A stretch of 16,713 nt of DNA from an uncultured Spirochaetales bacterium (GCA_934276485.1 CAKQTE010000077.1:1-16713), one strand, 5' to 3'; numbered from the stretch's first letter, positions 1-8,653 are shown. Notes: a model not told the origin generated them from the sequence alone. Translations and numbers: made by a program.

Positions 1-108
1 AGCGCTGCCTATAGGAACAATACCCTTAGATTATGGATACAGGAACGTGATGTTTCTATGGATTTAACGCGATACGGTAGAAAGGTAAAAACAAGTTTAG
101 TAGCTTAA
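1..108 (+). other. possible 3' tail of a truncated upstream ORF
   Basis: Two frames are open from the window edge. Frame 1 runs 35 codons to a TAA at 106-108 and frame 2 runs 21 codons to a TAA at 65-67, ending in the residues NVMFLWI. Either could be the C-terminal end of a gene cut by the window edge. Neither tail is recognisable, and chance openness over such a short distance is likely. Confidence 0.2.
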
Positions 109-295
109 GTCATCCGCACAGGTCGAATTTTTTAGCCATAAAATCTTTCCGTTTAAAAAGAAATCTACCATTTCTGGATGCTGAGCATGCCGAAACTTTA
201 TGTAATATTTCTTAAAAAAGTGAAATCAAATATTAAATAAGTAAAATTTACCGCATCTTTCATGTGCCTCAAAATTACAAATGAGGTATAAAAGG
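109..295 (+). promoter_or_regulatory. leader region of the sugar-transport operon
   Basis: This non-coding stretch precedes the first permease and should carry the operon promoter. It holds an inverted repeat AGAAAT-N5-ATTTCT (159-175) and a short palindrome ATGCTGAGCAT (178-188), either of which could be an operator for the AraC-type regulator encoded downstream. No convincing -35/-10 pair was found. CCTCA (267-271) can pair with TGAGG (282-286), which contains the ribosome binding site of the permease, so the leader could fold over it. Confidence 0.3.
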
Positions 296-1201
296 ATGAC
301 CAAGAAAAAAGCTCAGCTTGCGAGGAAGAGTACACCATATCTTCTTATCGCACCAATCGTGATTTTGTTCACATGCCTTCTAATATATCCTTTAGGCAAT
401 GTCTTTTATTTAAGCTTCCAGAATAGACTACTTTCCAGACCTAAACTTGATGGTTTTGTTGGCTTTGCCAATTACATCAAACTATTCAAAGAAGATCCTG
501 TTTTCTGGGAATCTTTATATAATTCACTACGCTGGGTAATAACAGAAGTTGGGCTTCAGCTGATTCTTGGAATGGCTACAGCTCTAATTCTCAAGCAAAA
601 ATTCAAAGGATGTGGATTCTTCAGAGCAGTTCTATTTCTCCCTTGGGCCCTTTCTGGAGTTCTTGTTTCAATGCTTTGGTCAATGATGTACTTCGAAAAT
701 GTTGGAGTTCTGAATGACATATTACAGCGCCTTGGAATCATAAATAAAGCAATAGCCTGGACAGGAAATCCCAATACAGCATTCTGGTCAGTTGTAATAG
801 CTGAACTATGGAGAGGCATTCCATTCTTTGCAATAATGGTTCTAGCATCACTGCAGTCAATACCAGACGAACTATATGAAGCATGTCGCGTTGATGGCGG
901 TGGACCATTAATGGGATTTCGACATATCACATTCCCATACATCAAGGAAACAGTAGTACTCACAACACTTCTACGTGTAGTTTGGGAATTCAACAGCGTA
1001 GACTTGATCCTAAATCTTACAAATGGCGGTCCTATACATAAAACAACAACACTCTCTGTTTACATGGCCAATACAGCTAGACGAGACGGAGACTTTGGAT
1101 ACGGCAGCTCAATTGCAGTCATATCATTCTTCATCCTTCTGATATTTGCATTCTTATATCTAAAGATGAGTAAATTCGGTAGCGAGGAGGATAATGTATG
1201 A
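296..1201 (+). CDS. CUT1 carbohydrate ABC transporter permease (LplB/UgpA-like)
   Basis: This inner-membrane subunit is expected to form half of the translocation channel of an ABC sugar importer (MalF/UgpA/LplB class, binding-protein-dependent). It has about six hydrophobic segments. The first begins near residue 14 (PYLLIAPIVILFTCLLIYPL). The EAA loop that docks the ATPase is visible near residues 191-212 (DELYEACRVDGGG followed by ITFPYI). The length of 301 aa is normal for the family. An in-frame ATG at 281 would add five residues, but the Shine-Dalgarno TGAGG (282-286) sits 9 bases before the ATG at 296, which favours 296. The stop overlaps the next permease by 4 bases, indicating coupled translation. 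The substrate cannot be read from the protein; the neighbouring YesM/YesN-like system and PL11-like protein suggest plant cell-wall oligosaccharides (inference). Confidence 0.92.
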   Translation: MTKKKAQLARKSTPYLLIAPIVILFTCLLIYPLGNVFYLSFQNRLLSRPKLDGFVGFANYIKLFKEDPVFWESLYNSLRWVITEVGLQLILGMATALILKQKFKGCGFFRAVLFLPWALSGVLVSMLWSMMYFENVGVLNDILQRLGIINKAIAWTGNPNTAFWSVVIAELWRGIPFFAIMVLASLQSIPDELYEACRVDGGGPLMGFRHITFPYIKETVVLTTLLRVVWEFNSVDLILNLTNGGPIHKTTTLSVYMANTARRDGDFGYGSSIAVISFFILLIFAFLYLKMSKFGSEEDNV

Positions 1202-2043
1202 TGACTGAATTGAAAAAGAAGCAGATCAAAAGATGGCTTTGTATCTATATCCCACTAGGTATTGCAACCATATGGACGCTATTTCCTTTATATTGGACTC
1301 TTGTAACATCCTTTAAAACTGCAGGACAAATTGTTGCAAAACCCATAACCTATATTCCACACCCATTTGTATTTGAAAACTATGCAAAAGCATGGAGTGT
1401 AGGTGGTTTCTCAAAGTATTTTGTCAACAGTGTATTTGTGTCCCTTGTTAGTATGATCTTTACAGTTGTCTTCTCAACAATGGGTGGATATGCAATGGCT
1501 AGATATAAGTTCAAAGGAAAGCTTCCTTTCATGCTTCTTCTGCTATGTACCCAGTTCATACCAACAGCAATGCTCATCATCCCATTGTTCCAGATATACA
1601 ACAAGATTCATCTGATCAATTCTCATTGGTCCTTGATAATCACGTATACAACATTTCATATTCCATTTAATGCAATGTTAATGAGCACGTTCATAAAAGG
1701 AATTCCGTATTCCCTAGAAGAAGCAGCCAGAGTCGATGGATGCTCGGGCAAACAAGCATTCATCCACGTATTGCTTCCAGTTCTTCTACCAGGACTTGCT
1801 GCAATATCAGCATATGCATTCATAAGCAGCTGGAACGAATATCTTTATGCTCTTATGTTCGTGACTTCAAGTCGCAAATATACGCTTCCTATAGGACTAA
1901 GTATGATGATTGGAGAATACAGCATCAACTATGGTCAACTTACAGCAGGAAGTGTAATAGCTCTAGGACCTGTCGTACTTCTATTTATGTACGTTCAGAA
2001 ATATATGGTTTCCGGACTAAGTGCCGGTGCCGTGAAAGGTTGA
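1198..2043 (+). CDS. CUT1 carbohydrate ABC transporter permease (YtcP/UgpE/MalG-like)
   Basis: This is the second membrane subunit of the sugar importer and pairs with the permease just upstream. It has about six transmembrane segments, starting with IYIPLGIATIWTLFPLYWTL near residues 16-35. The EAA loop near residues 173-190 reads LEEAARVDGCS and is followed by FIHVLLPVLLPGL, the classic MalG-type motif. Its 281 residues are usual for the family. ATG codons occur at 1198 and 1201. GAGGAGG (1184-1190) is 7 bases before 1198, so that start is preferred. The start overlaps the preceding stop in an ATGA arrangement. The binding protein follows 30 bases after the stop, in the same operon. Confidence 0.93.
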   Translation: MMTELKKKQIKRWLCIYIPLGIATIWTLFPLYWTLVTSFKTAGQIVAKPITYIPHPFVFENYAKAWSVGGFSKYFVNSVFVSLVSMIFTVVFSTMGGYAMARYKFKGKLPFMLLLLCTQFIPTAMLIIPLFQIYNKIHLINSHWSLIITYTTFHIPFNAMLMSTFIKGIPYSLEEAARVDGCSGKQAFIHVLLPVLLPGLAAISAYAFISSWNEYLYALMFVTSSRKYTLPIGLSMMIGEYSINYGQLTAGSVIALGPVVLLFMYVQKYMVSGLSAGAVKG

Positions 2044-2060
2044 TTTTCATACAATAATCA

Positions 2061-2067
2061 AAGGAGG
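2061..2067 (+). promoter_or_regulatory. strong ribosome binding site of the binding-protein gene
   Basis: AAGGAGG lies 6 bases before the ATG at 2074 and is a near-perfect Shine-Dalgarno match. It fits the need for more binding protein than permease from the same transcript. Confidence 0.7.
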
Positions 2068-2073
2068 AGATGT

Positions 2074-3354
2074 ATGAGAAAAGTATTTATATCTGCAATG
2101 GTATTGCTCGTAATGTGCACAATGCTGTTTGCTCAAGGACAGTCGGAAAAGATCCAACTAACATTCTGGGATGAGAATGCAGGTGAAACAAGAACCCCGT
2201 ATTATCAGAAACTGATAAACGATTTCAACGCATCCCAAAATCGAATTGAAGTAATATATGAAGGCATTCCATCATCTTCTGCAAAAGAAAAGTATGATGT
2301 TGCAATCGCTACAAACACTACTCCAGATATTGGTCACTGCAATGCAGCTTGGGGCTCAAATTGGCTCGCTCAAGAATGTTTAATTCCACTAGACAACTAT
2401 TTTAATTCTTGGGACGAGGCAAAGGATATCAATCAGAACTATCTTCAGCTAAATAGAAATCTAGACCCAGAAGGAAGACTCTTTATGATTACAGACACTG
2501 TAGCAACACCTTTGATGTGGGTAAGACTAGATATGCTAAAGGCAAAGGGTCTTGATGTGCCTAGAACATGGGATGAATTCTTCAATGACGTTGAACTCCT
2601 CACAGATAAGAGCAAAGGCGTATACGGTTTCTCAATCAGAGGTGGTGGCGGTAATGTAGTTGAACTACAGCATGCTATGTATGCATACTCAGGAATCTCT
2701 GAATACTTTGACGAAAATGGCAACTGCACGCTAAACGCACCTGATCACGTAGAATTCTTGAAAAGATATGTCGCAATGTACAACAAGTATACAGCTGAAA
2801 GTGACATTACAAATGGATATAAAGAAATGGTAGCTGCTTTCGATGGTGGATCTGCTGCAATGATTTTCCACAATACAGGATCTAAAGCTGAGCATGCATC
2901 TGCATTGAAACCAGACCAGTATATGGCAGTTTCCTTCCCTATCTCAAAGAGAAACACATATACATATACAGCTGGTAGCCAAGGTGGATACTGTATCTTT
3001 GATACCTGTAAGTACCCAGATGAAGCTTGGGAATTCATTAGCTTCATGCTATCAGCATCATCCAACAGTTATTTCAATGAGATGATTGGACAGGTTCCAA
3101 TGAACAACAAGGTTCTTGATGAAGATTGGGTGAAGAATAGCCAGTGTACTAGCGAAGCATTGTCCACTCTAGCAGATTCTAAGTGTCTTCTCGTATCACA
3201 GCCAAAGTATCTACCTGAGTATTCTCAGATCATGAACACTCAGATGCCTCCTCTATTCCAGGCAGTTCTTGCTGGAGAGATGAGCGTAGAATCTTTCCTT
3301 GATACATGGGCAAATGCATTCAATGCTGCCTATAAAGCATATAACGCAAAATAA
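2074..3354 (+). CDS. extracellular sugar-binding protein, SBP family 1
   Basis: This is the periplasmic or surface substrate-binding protein of the ABC importer (family 1, SBP_bac_1-like, 426 aa). A signal peptide covers residues 1-20: MRK, then a hydrophobic core, then LFA followed by QGQSEK, with an AxA-type signal peptidase I site. This LFAQGxxE form is common in spirochaete binding proteins. There is a Cys at residue 15, but it is not in a good lipobox, so lipidation is doubtful. The mature start, IQLTFWDENAGETRTPYYQKLINDF, matches the beta-strand/helix opening of the fold. DIGHCNAAWGSNWLA and VPRTWDEFFNDVELL are typical of the hinge and second lobe. The gene is last in the transporter group and is followed by a perfect hairpin. 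The ligand is unknown; pectin-derived oligosaccharides are a guess from context. Confidence 0.93.
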   Translation: MRKVFISAMVLLVMCTMLFAQGQSEKIQLTFWDENAGETRTPYYQKLINDFNASQNRIEVIYEGIPSSSAKEKYDVAIATNTTPDIGHCNAAWGSNWLAQECLIPLDNYFNSWDEAKDINQNYLQLNRNLDPEGRLFMITDTVATPLMWVRLDMLKAKGLDVPRTWDEFFNDVELLTDKSKGVYGFSIRGGGGNVVELQHAMYAYSGISEYFDENGNCTLNAPDHVEFLKRYVAMYNKYTAESDITNGYKEMVAAFDGGSAAMIFHNTGSKAEHASALKPDQYMAVSFPISKRNTYTYTAGSQGGYCIFDTCKYPDEAWEFISFMLSASSNSYFNEMIGQVPMNNKVLDEDWVKNSQCTSEALSTLADSKCLLVSQPKYLPEYSQIMNTQMPPLFQAVLAGEMSVESFLDTWANAFNAAYKAYNAK

Positions 3355-3364
3355 GAGAATTTGA

Positions 3365-3390
3365 GCACTGGATGTGCAAACATCCAGTGC
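3365..3390 (+). terminator. intergenic hairpin without U-tract (processing or attenuation element)
   Basis: GCACTGGATG (3365-3374) and CATCCAGTGC (3381-3390) form a perfect 10-bp stem with a 6-base loop, TGCAAA. No run of T follows, so it is not a classical intrinsic terminator. Its position just after the binding-protein stop is typical of stem-loops that protect the 3' end of an abundant transporter mRNA and lower expression of the genes behind it. It ends 9 bases before the kinase start, so it could also hide that start. Confidence 0.6.
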
Positions 3391-3399
3391 ATATCATAA

Positions 3400-5181
3400 A
3401 TGCATATGAATAAGAATAAAAAGAAATTACACATAACATTTCAAATGATGATTACATGCGTTTTCATGCCTGTTATGCTTTTTATTGTTATTCTTACAAG
3501 TTTCTTATCATTCAGGTTCGTGGAAAGAGATCAGGAACAACTTCTGATAAGTAATACAGATAATGCTGTAAAGCTTACCCTGGATTTTCTGAATTCAAGA
3601 CTATATAACACAGTTGCTGCAATTATGAACATACAAAATTCCTCTGCCATAAGCTCTGTAATATCAGAGATAGATAACGAGGAATCAATTAGCCCTTCTT
3701 CGTACGTAGAAATGCAAAACATGCTTTCTGCCTCATTTGCAAAAAACTATTCTTATCTAAGTTCATTAGCTGTATATTTCAAAGACAACAATGACATTTT
3801 CTACAATAGTTTCTATCCAATTTCAAATATACAAATCAAGAATTGGCCTGAAATCAAAGAAGGAAGTTATTCTCTGCGATGGATAGGACCAGCAGAAGAA
3901 AGCCCTATCATGCAAAATGGGACAATTCATAGCGGACCTAGCCTATGCCTATATAGCAAAAGCCGAAAAGGTACTGAATATGTTATTGTTTTGGATATCG
4001 ATCAACTACTTATAGATAATGCAGTTCACAATCTTTATGAAAATATTGCTGACGCTGTTGTTATAATTGATAAAGACAATATAGCGCCATATGGCAATGA
4101 TGATATAAAGCAGTATTTAGAACTATTGTCTTCCGTGACAAACACTCTAGATAGTTCTGGAGTCATCCATAACAATGACAGCATTGTGATATTTGATTCA
4201 ATACCACTCAATAACTGGAAGATTGCTGTATGTATTGATAAGCATTCTGTTCTTCAAAGCCTTGATGCCATGAGAAACATGACAATAACCATGGTTCTTC
4301 TCTGTTCCACGCTTTCTATTGGAATTGCGATTCTTTTTGGATGGCTTATTTCAAAGCCTCTCAATGCTTTTGCTCAGAAAGTGCAAAATCTAGATGTAGA
4401 TAATCTTCAAAGTGATAGTTTCTCAGACATTTCTTCAATCTCTCCAGAGATAAACATACTTGCAGAGAATATGGAAAACCTAACAGATAGAGTCAGGAAT
4501 CTAATTGAAGATACTGAGAAGAAACAAGCTGAAAATGCAAGGATGCAAAATAGTCTTCTTCTTGCTCAGATCAACCCACATTTCCTATACAACACACTGT
4601 ATGCAATAGCTCAAGAGTGTGAGATGGGAGCAAATAAGGAAGCCGAGGAAATGCTATATGATCTTTCATCATTTTTCCGAATAGGTCTTAACTCAGGAAA
4701 AGAACTTCTTACAATTGAAGAAGAATGCATTCATGTTGAAAGCTATCTGAAGATCATCAAGAGAAGTTTCCCTTATAACCTCTCCTACTCCATATCAATT
4801 GATCCCAAAATAAATGATTTCCCTATTCCTAAGATGACACTACAACCAATTGTTGAAAATTGCTTCAAACATGGATTAAGGAATAAACGCTCAGATGGTC
4901 ATATTTCCATTCTGGCAGAAGGAAACCTGGATGGTGTACGCATCAAGATATCAGATGATGGATGTGGAATGAACCCAGAAGAGCTAAATGCCCTCAATGA
5001 ACAAATCGCTTCTGGGCATATCAAGGAAAGAGGCTTTGGAATGATCAATGTAAGCCAGCGCTTGCAATACTATTTTGGAGATGATTGTTCACTAATGGTT
5101 ATGAGCATAAAAGGAAAAGGTACCGATATTGTAATTGAGATAAAGAATAAAAAAGGAGAAATAAACAATGAAGGAAATTGA
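3400..5181 (+). CDS. YesM-family sensor histidine kinase
   Basis: This membrane sensor kinase probably detects an extracellular sugar and phosphorylates the response regulator at 6532. Domain order: a first membrane segment (about residues 16-38), an extracytoplasmic dCache-like region (about 40-290), a second membrane segment (about 296-320), a HAMP-like linker (about 320-372), a His_kinase dimerisation domain with QINPHFLYNTL (His394 is the expected phospho-acceptor), and a HATPase domain with the N-box PIVENCFKHG (Asn487), the G1 box DDGCGMN (519-525) and a later GFGMINV. The 593 aa length is normal. ATGs occur at 3400 and 3406; neither has a clear Shine-Dalgarno and a hairpin ends just upstream, so initiation may be weak or regulated. 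The end overlaps the next gene by 14 bases. Confidence 0.93.
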   Translation: MHMNKNKKKLHITFQMMITCVFMPVMLFIVILTSFLSFRFVERDQEQLLISNTDNAVKLTLDFLNSRLYNTVAAIMNIQNSSAISSVISEIDNEESISPSSYVEMQNMLSASFAKNYSYLSSLAVYFKDNNDIFYNSFYPISNIQIKNWPEIKEGSYSLRWIGPAEESPIMQNGTIHSGPSLCLYSKSRKGTEYVIVLDIDQLLIDNAVHNLYENIADAVVIIDKDNIAPYGNDDIKQYLELLSSVTNTLDSSGVIHNNDSIVIFDSIPLNNWKIAVCIDKHSVLQSLDAMRNMTITMVLLCSTLSIGIAILFGWLISKPLNAFAQKVQNLDVDNLQSDSFSDISSISPEINILAENMENLTDRVRNLIEDTEKKQAENARMQNSLLLAQINPHFLYNTLYAIAQECEMGANKEAEEMLYDLSSFFRIGLNSGKELLTIEEECIHVESYLKIIKRSFPYNLSYSISIDPKINDFPIPKMTLQPIVENCFKHGLRNKRSDGHISILAEGNLDGVRIKISDDGCGMNPEELNALNEQIASGHIKERGFGMINVSQRLQYYFGDDCSLMVMSIKGKGTDIVIEIKNKKGEINNEGN

Positions 5182-6532
5182 TATAAAGGAAGTCTTTTCG
5201 CTTGATCTAGGATCAGGAGCAGGGCAATTCAAGGTAATGCCAGCGAAGCTTGGTGGTGGCAAAAGAGGATTTGTTGCATTCTATGCAGCATGCTATGACG
5301 TAGACGTCCACTATAGTATGTTTGTTTATCCAACAGATTGTCTTCATGGAATCGCATTTGATGAAAAAGGCAATGTCCTATGGAAAACAGAGCTTGGTAT
5401 ATGTCCAAGTGCCGCTCTTTATTGCTTTACTCTCATCGACATGGATGGCGATGGCCAAGATGAGATTTATATAGTCAACAATACAGATCCAGAACATCCC
5501 TTATGGATAGAAGCTTTTGTACTGGAAAAGCGTAATGTTCTAACAGGAGAAGTAGAAGGTCAATGGAAATGGCCTAATTATGGGGGAATCGAAAGATCCA
5601 TGTGGTATTTTCGCAATCACGTCTTTGCTGGCTATGATAATGGAAAAGCTGTGCTAGTAACTGCACAAGGTACATATGCTGATATGTATTTCCAAGCTTA
5701 TGACAAAGACATGAACAAGAAATGGGAGAAAACAATAAAGAAAGAGGATAAAGGAGCAAGAGGTTCCCACTCATTTCCTATTGTTGATATCAATCAAGAT
5801 GGCATCGATGAAGTATTGTGGGGTGAACGTTGTATTTCCCTACACGACGGTTCTGAGTTATTCTGCATTGAAAAAGATACTTGGTCTGGACACTCTGATA
5901 TGTGTCAACCAGTCTGGGACAGCAAAAACAATCGATGGCTTATATATATAAACAGAGAGTCTGATGAACATATTGGCCCTAGAATTGGCATGTATGATTG
6001 TACAGGAAAGGCTGTCTGGACAGCTGTAGATTGGGGACATATACATAAAGGCTGGGTTGGCAGAATAGGAAAGAAAGGCGAACTTATAGCAAATGGCATG
6101 AGAATAACAGGACAGACAAAAGATGCTGTGGGCAGATACTATACGGGAATTACAGAGTTCGTCTTTGATGCTTTTAGCGGAAAACCTATCGAACTTGGTT
6201 ACAGCTTATTTGATACTGCTCCTATCGATATCGATGGAGATGGAATGCACGAAATACTTCGTGGCGTTGCCTCTGGCGACACAGTCTTAATTGATAGAGA
6301 CGGCAAAGAAATATTCCACTTCGGTGGTAAAGTTGCTATGAATTCAAAGATTCTTGATATGCCAGGCGAACAAGTAATGATCTATTATCCAGAAGGAATT
6401 GTAAAAGTATTTAGGGATATAAACGCTGAAGATTCAGAGGTTGCTCTTCATAGATATAGTCTACCCTTCTATCAGAGGAACCAATATGCTCGCAATATCG
6501 AGAATAATATTTGCATGCTAGGAGGAGTATGA
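5168..6532 (+). CDS. cytosolic FG-GAP/Ca-loop beta-propeller protein, rhamnogalacturonan-lyase-11-like
   Basis: This 454-aa protein has no signal peptide or membrane segment. It carries repeated FG-GAP/dockerin-type calcium loops: DMDGDGQDE (residues 91-99), DINQDGIDE (207-215) and DIDGDGMHE (354-362). Interspersed blades such as FDEKGNVLWKTELG and YDCTGKAVWTAVDWG suggest a beta-propeller. GHSDMCQPVW resembles the PL11 rhamnogalacturonan lyase pattern, but those enzymes are usually longer and this one may not be catalytic. It lies between the kinase and the regulator and overlaps both. AAGGAG (5153-5158) precedes its start by 9 bases. Possible roles are an intracellular lyase or hydrolase acting on imported unsaturated oligosaccharides, or a sugar-sensing partner of the two-component system. 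The fold call is fairly sure; the function is open. Confidence 0.8.
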   Translation: MKEIDIKEVFSLDLGSGAGQFKVMPAKLGGGKRGFVAFYAACYDVDVHYSMFVYPTDCLHGIAFDEKGNVLWKTELGICPSAALYCFTLIDMDGDGQDEIYIVNNTDPEHPLWIEAFVLEKRNVLTGEVEGQWKWPNYGGIERSMWYFRNHVFAGYDNGKAVLVTAQGTYADMYFQAYDKDMNKKWEKTIKKEDKGARGSHSFPIVDINQDGIDEVLWGERCISLHDGSELFCIEKDTWSGHSDMCQPVWDSKNNRWLIYINRESDEHIGPRIGMYDCTGKAVWTAVDWGHIHKGWVGRIGKKGELIANGMRITGQTKDAVGRYYTGITEFVFDAFSGKPIELGYSLFDTAPIDIDGDGMHEILRGVASGDTVLIDRDGKEIFHFGGKVAMNSKILDMPGEQVMIYYPEGIVKVFRDINAEDSEVALHRYSLPFYQRNQYARNIENNICMLGGV

Positions 6533-8060
6533 TGAAACTTCTAATTGCAGAAGATGATTCAATTATCCTAAAAGGCCTTGTACATAACACGGACTGGGCA
6601 AGCTGCGGCATTTCAAGTATAGAAACCGCAACAGATGGAGAGATTGCTCTAGAAAAGCTTGAAACATTTTCTGCAGATATCCTAATAACAGATATCAACA
6701 TGCCATTCATGGATGGGCTTGAGCTAACGAAAAAGCCAAGGAGCTATATCCCGATCTCATTGTCATAATTCTCACCGGTTATGACACCTTTGATTATGCA
6801 AAGAAAGCATTACAGCTGGGCGTACTTGATTATCTAATGAAGCCTGTACTTCCTAAAGATCTTACAGCATGTATAAATAAAGCAACTCAGCTTGTGGCAG
6901 AAAAACGCAAGACAGCAAATCTAATGGAGAAAGGGACAGAACTACTACGCACGAACTTCCTCGAACGACTGTTTCTACATGGTTCTGATGAATCAATTCA
7001 TGAAAACTTGAAGAGATTCAATATTGAAATCAAAGAAGGTCCATATATTGCAGCAATCGCAAGAATTGAAGATTACGAAAATGGATTGGGATTCTCTCTA
7101 GACTCAGAAGAAATGAGCTTTAAATTGCTTGAATATTGCGAGGATAATCTTTGTTGCAATGGAATTGCTTGGCTTCATAATGGTGAATATATCCATATGA
7201 TCATTCAATCTGAAGTTGCTGAAAGATTTCTTCCTTCTCTTGTTTCCTATGCATCAAATTCTGCAGGAACAAGTTTAGTAGTAAGTGTTGGACAAGATGC
7301 TATCAGCATCAATAATATAAATGAATCTGCAACAGAAGCACTTGATCTTCAACGGAACTTGGGAATCTTCACGCATGGAGCTATAATATCAAAAGATTCA
7401 TTAAAAGACCTAGCAATTGACCAAGACGCAATATCTGACTTAATAAAGCATCTCGAGTTTTCTATTCAAGAAGGCAAGAATGATGATTGTATTCTTATCC
7501 TTTCCTCTTTGATTGCATCTTCTTCCACAGATAGTCTTTCTGGAAATCTTATTTTGACAATATTCCATGTTTGCAATGTCGTCAAAACATTGATAGACCA
7601 AAATATCATAAAAGAAAGTGACTACAATTCAGATAGCCTACTTATGGAATTTTATTCAATCAAAACAGTTAAGCTCCAGGAGGAATATCTAAAACAACTA
7701 CTTGATGATTTATGCAATAGAATTTCAGATTCTGCTTCGTCAGATCCAATAAACACAAAGATAATTGACTACCTTTCTCGAAATTACAAAGATCCAATGA
7801 TATCTCTTACAACTCTTGCAGATTACATGGAAATGTCTCCTGTTTATCTTTGTTCAATCTTCAAGAAGAAAAACGGAGTGTCTTTCTCTCAATATTTGAC
7901 AGACCTTCGTTTTACAAAAGCCTGTCAATTATTACAAGCAACAACATTGAAGAACTACGAAATCTCATCAGAGGTTGGAATTACAAACGCTCAATACTTT
8001 TGTTCTAGATTCAAGAAGATGTATGGATGCACACCTCAAGAGTACAGAGAATCAAATTAG
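6532..8060 (+). pseudogene. YesN-type AraC-family response regulator, frameshifted
   Basis: This is the cognate regulator of the kinase upstream. The first frame (6532-6768) gives MKLLIAEDDS and ADILITDINMP, with Asp54 as the phosphorylation site. It then runs into an early TAA at 6766-6768 after GLELTKKPRS. Moving back one base at the AAAAAG of 6730-6735 restores AKELYPDLIVIILTGYDTFDYAKKAL and YLMKPV (receiver Lys), and the frame continues to 8060. The tail holds two AraC helix-turn-helix units: ISLTTLADYMEMSPVYLCSIFKKK and YEISSEVGITNAQYFCSRFKKMYG followed by CTPQEYR. The repaired protein would be about 509 aa, normal for YesN. AGGAGG (6520-6525) favours the start at 6532 or 6529, which overlaps the previous stop. 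The lesion is either a sequencing or assembly indel in an A5/A6 run, or a real mutation. Confidence 0.85.
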
Positions 8061-8073
8061 TTTTGCCGGCTAA

Positions 8074-8518
8074 ATGGGTCCTCAAAAGAGCCCGCTCCAG
8101 GTCAATCATCTGGTACAGGCTATAGGCAATGCTTGTGTCGATCGCCTGATTGCCGCGAGATACTACAAGACAAAGATAAGCAAGGTGATTGCGGATGGGA
8201 AGGAACAACAGTTCATAAAGCACATCCTCTCTGTTCCTTGCCTCATCATCGATGAGGTTGGATACTGCAAGAGCATGGGCCAGCAGGCTTCCAACGTTCT
8301 ATTCCAGATTCTTGATGCACGATACGATAAGCATGTTGGATGCACAGTCTCCACAAGCAACGAGATACCTTCCGAATGGAGAGATATTCGTAGATCCTCT
8401 GCTTGCCAGATCAGCGCTGGATAGAATAATGGATGCGGTTGCAGAGCCAATTGTTGGCGTGAACGTCTCATACCCAAACGTGATTCTCACTCCATATTGC
8501 TGCAATGAGGATTTATGA
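8074..8518 (+). pseudogene. istB: IS21-type IstB ATPase remnant, truncated and frameshifted
   Basis: The translation from 8074 aligns with the IstB transposition helper ATPase. HLVQAIGNACVDRLIAARYYK matches the helix after Walker A. CLIIDEVGYCKSMGQQASNVLFQILDARYD is the Walker B region. STSNEIPSEW is the sensor I region (IVTSNLPFSEW in intact proteins). After SEW the frame changes, and GEIFVDPLLARSALDRIMDA continues in the frame ending at 8518. The Walker A lysine is not seen: the matching segment reads GPQKSPLQVN. The N-terminal third and any IstA gene are absent. The remnant starts 13 bases after the regulator stop. It is a dead transposon piece; the family call is confident, the exact IS is not. 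Confidence 0.78.
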
Positions 8519-8626
8519 TAACTAGCCGAGAAAGCCTAAAGAACTATCTTTAAAGCGCTGGAGATTGACTATGTTTGGAAGGGAGAAAAAGTATCTTTTG
8601 ATACCAAGATTGAAGAGGAGGAGTAA
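8515..8626 (+). pseudogene. small frameshifted fragment following the IstB remnant
   Basis: An ATG at 8515 opens MITSRESLKNYL and stops at 8551-8553. In a neighbouring frame the text continues as KALEIDYVWKGEKVSFDTKIEEEE up to a TAA at 8624-8626. Joined by one indel, this gives a plausible peptide of about 36 aa with an acidic tail. It may be the end of the mobile element's cargo or a fragment of another gene. I do not recognise it. Confidence 0.35.
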
Positions 8627-8653
8627 CCGGTCCTAGAGGAGTAACCTAGGACC
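8618..8653 (+). repeat. 11-bp direct repeat overlapping an 8-bp inverted repeat
   Basis: GAGGAGTAACC occurs at 8618-8628 and again at 8636-8646 (18-base period). GGTCCTAG (8629-8636) and CTAGGACC (8646-8653) form a perfect stem with a 9-base loop. The structure sits right at the end of the IS-derived fragments, so it may be the element's terminal region or a deletion scar. No T-run follows the hairpin. Confidence 0.5.

Noticed and set aside
6727..6740. Programmed -1 frameshift in the response regulator
   Set aside because: The site G-AAA-AAG is not a full slippery heptamer because its first three bases are not identical. No clear downstream pseudoknot was seen, and a homopolymer indel is simpler.
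8163..8505. Minus-strand open frames over the IstB remnant
   Set aside because: They are antisense to recognisable IstB text and lack any protein-like pattern of their own.
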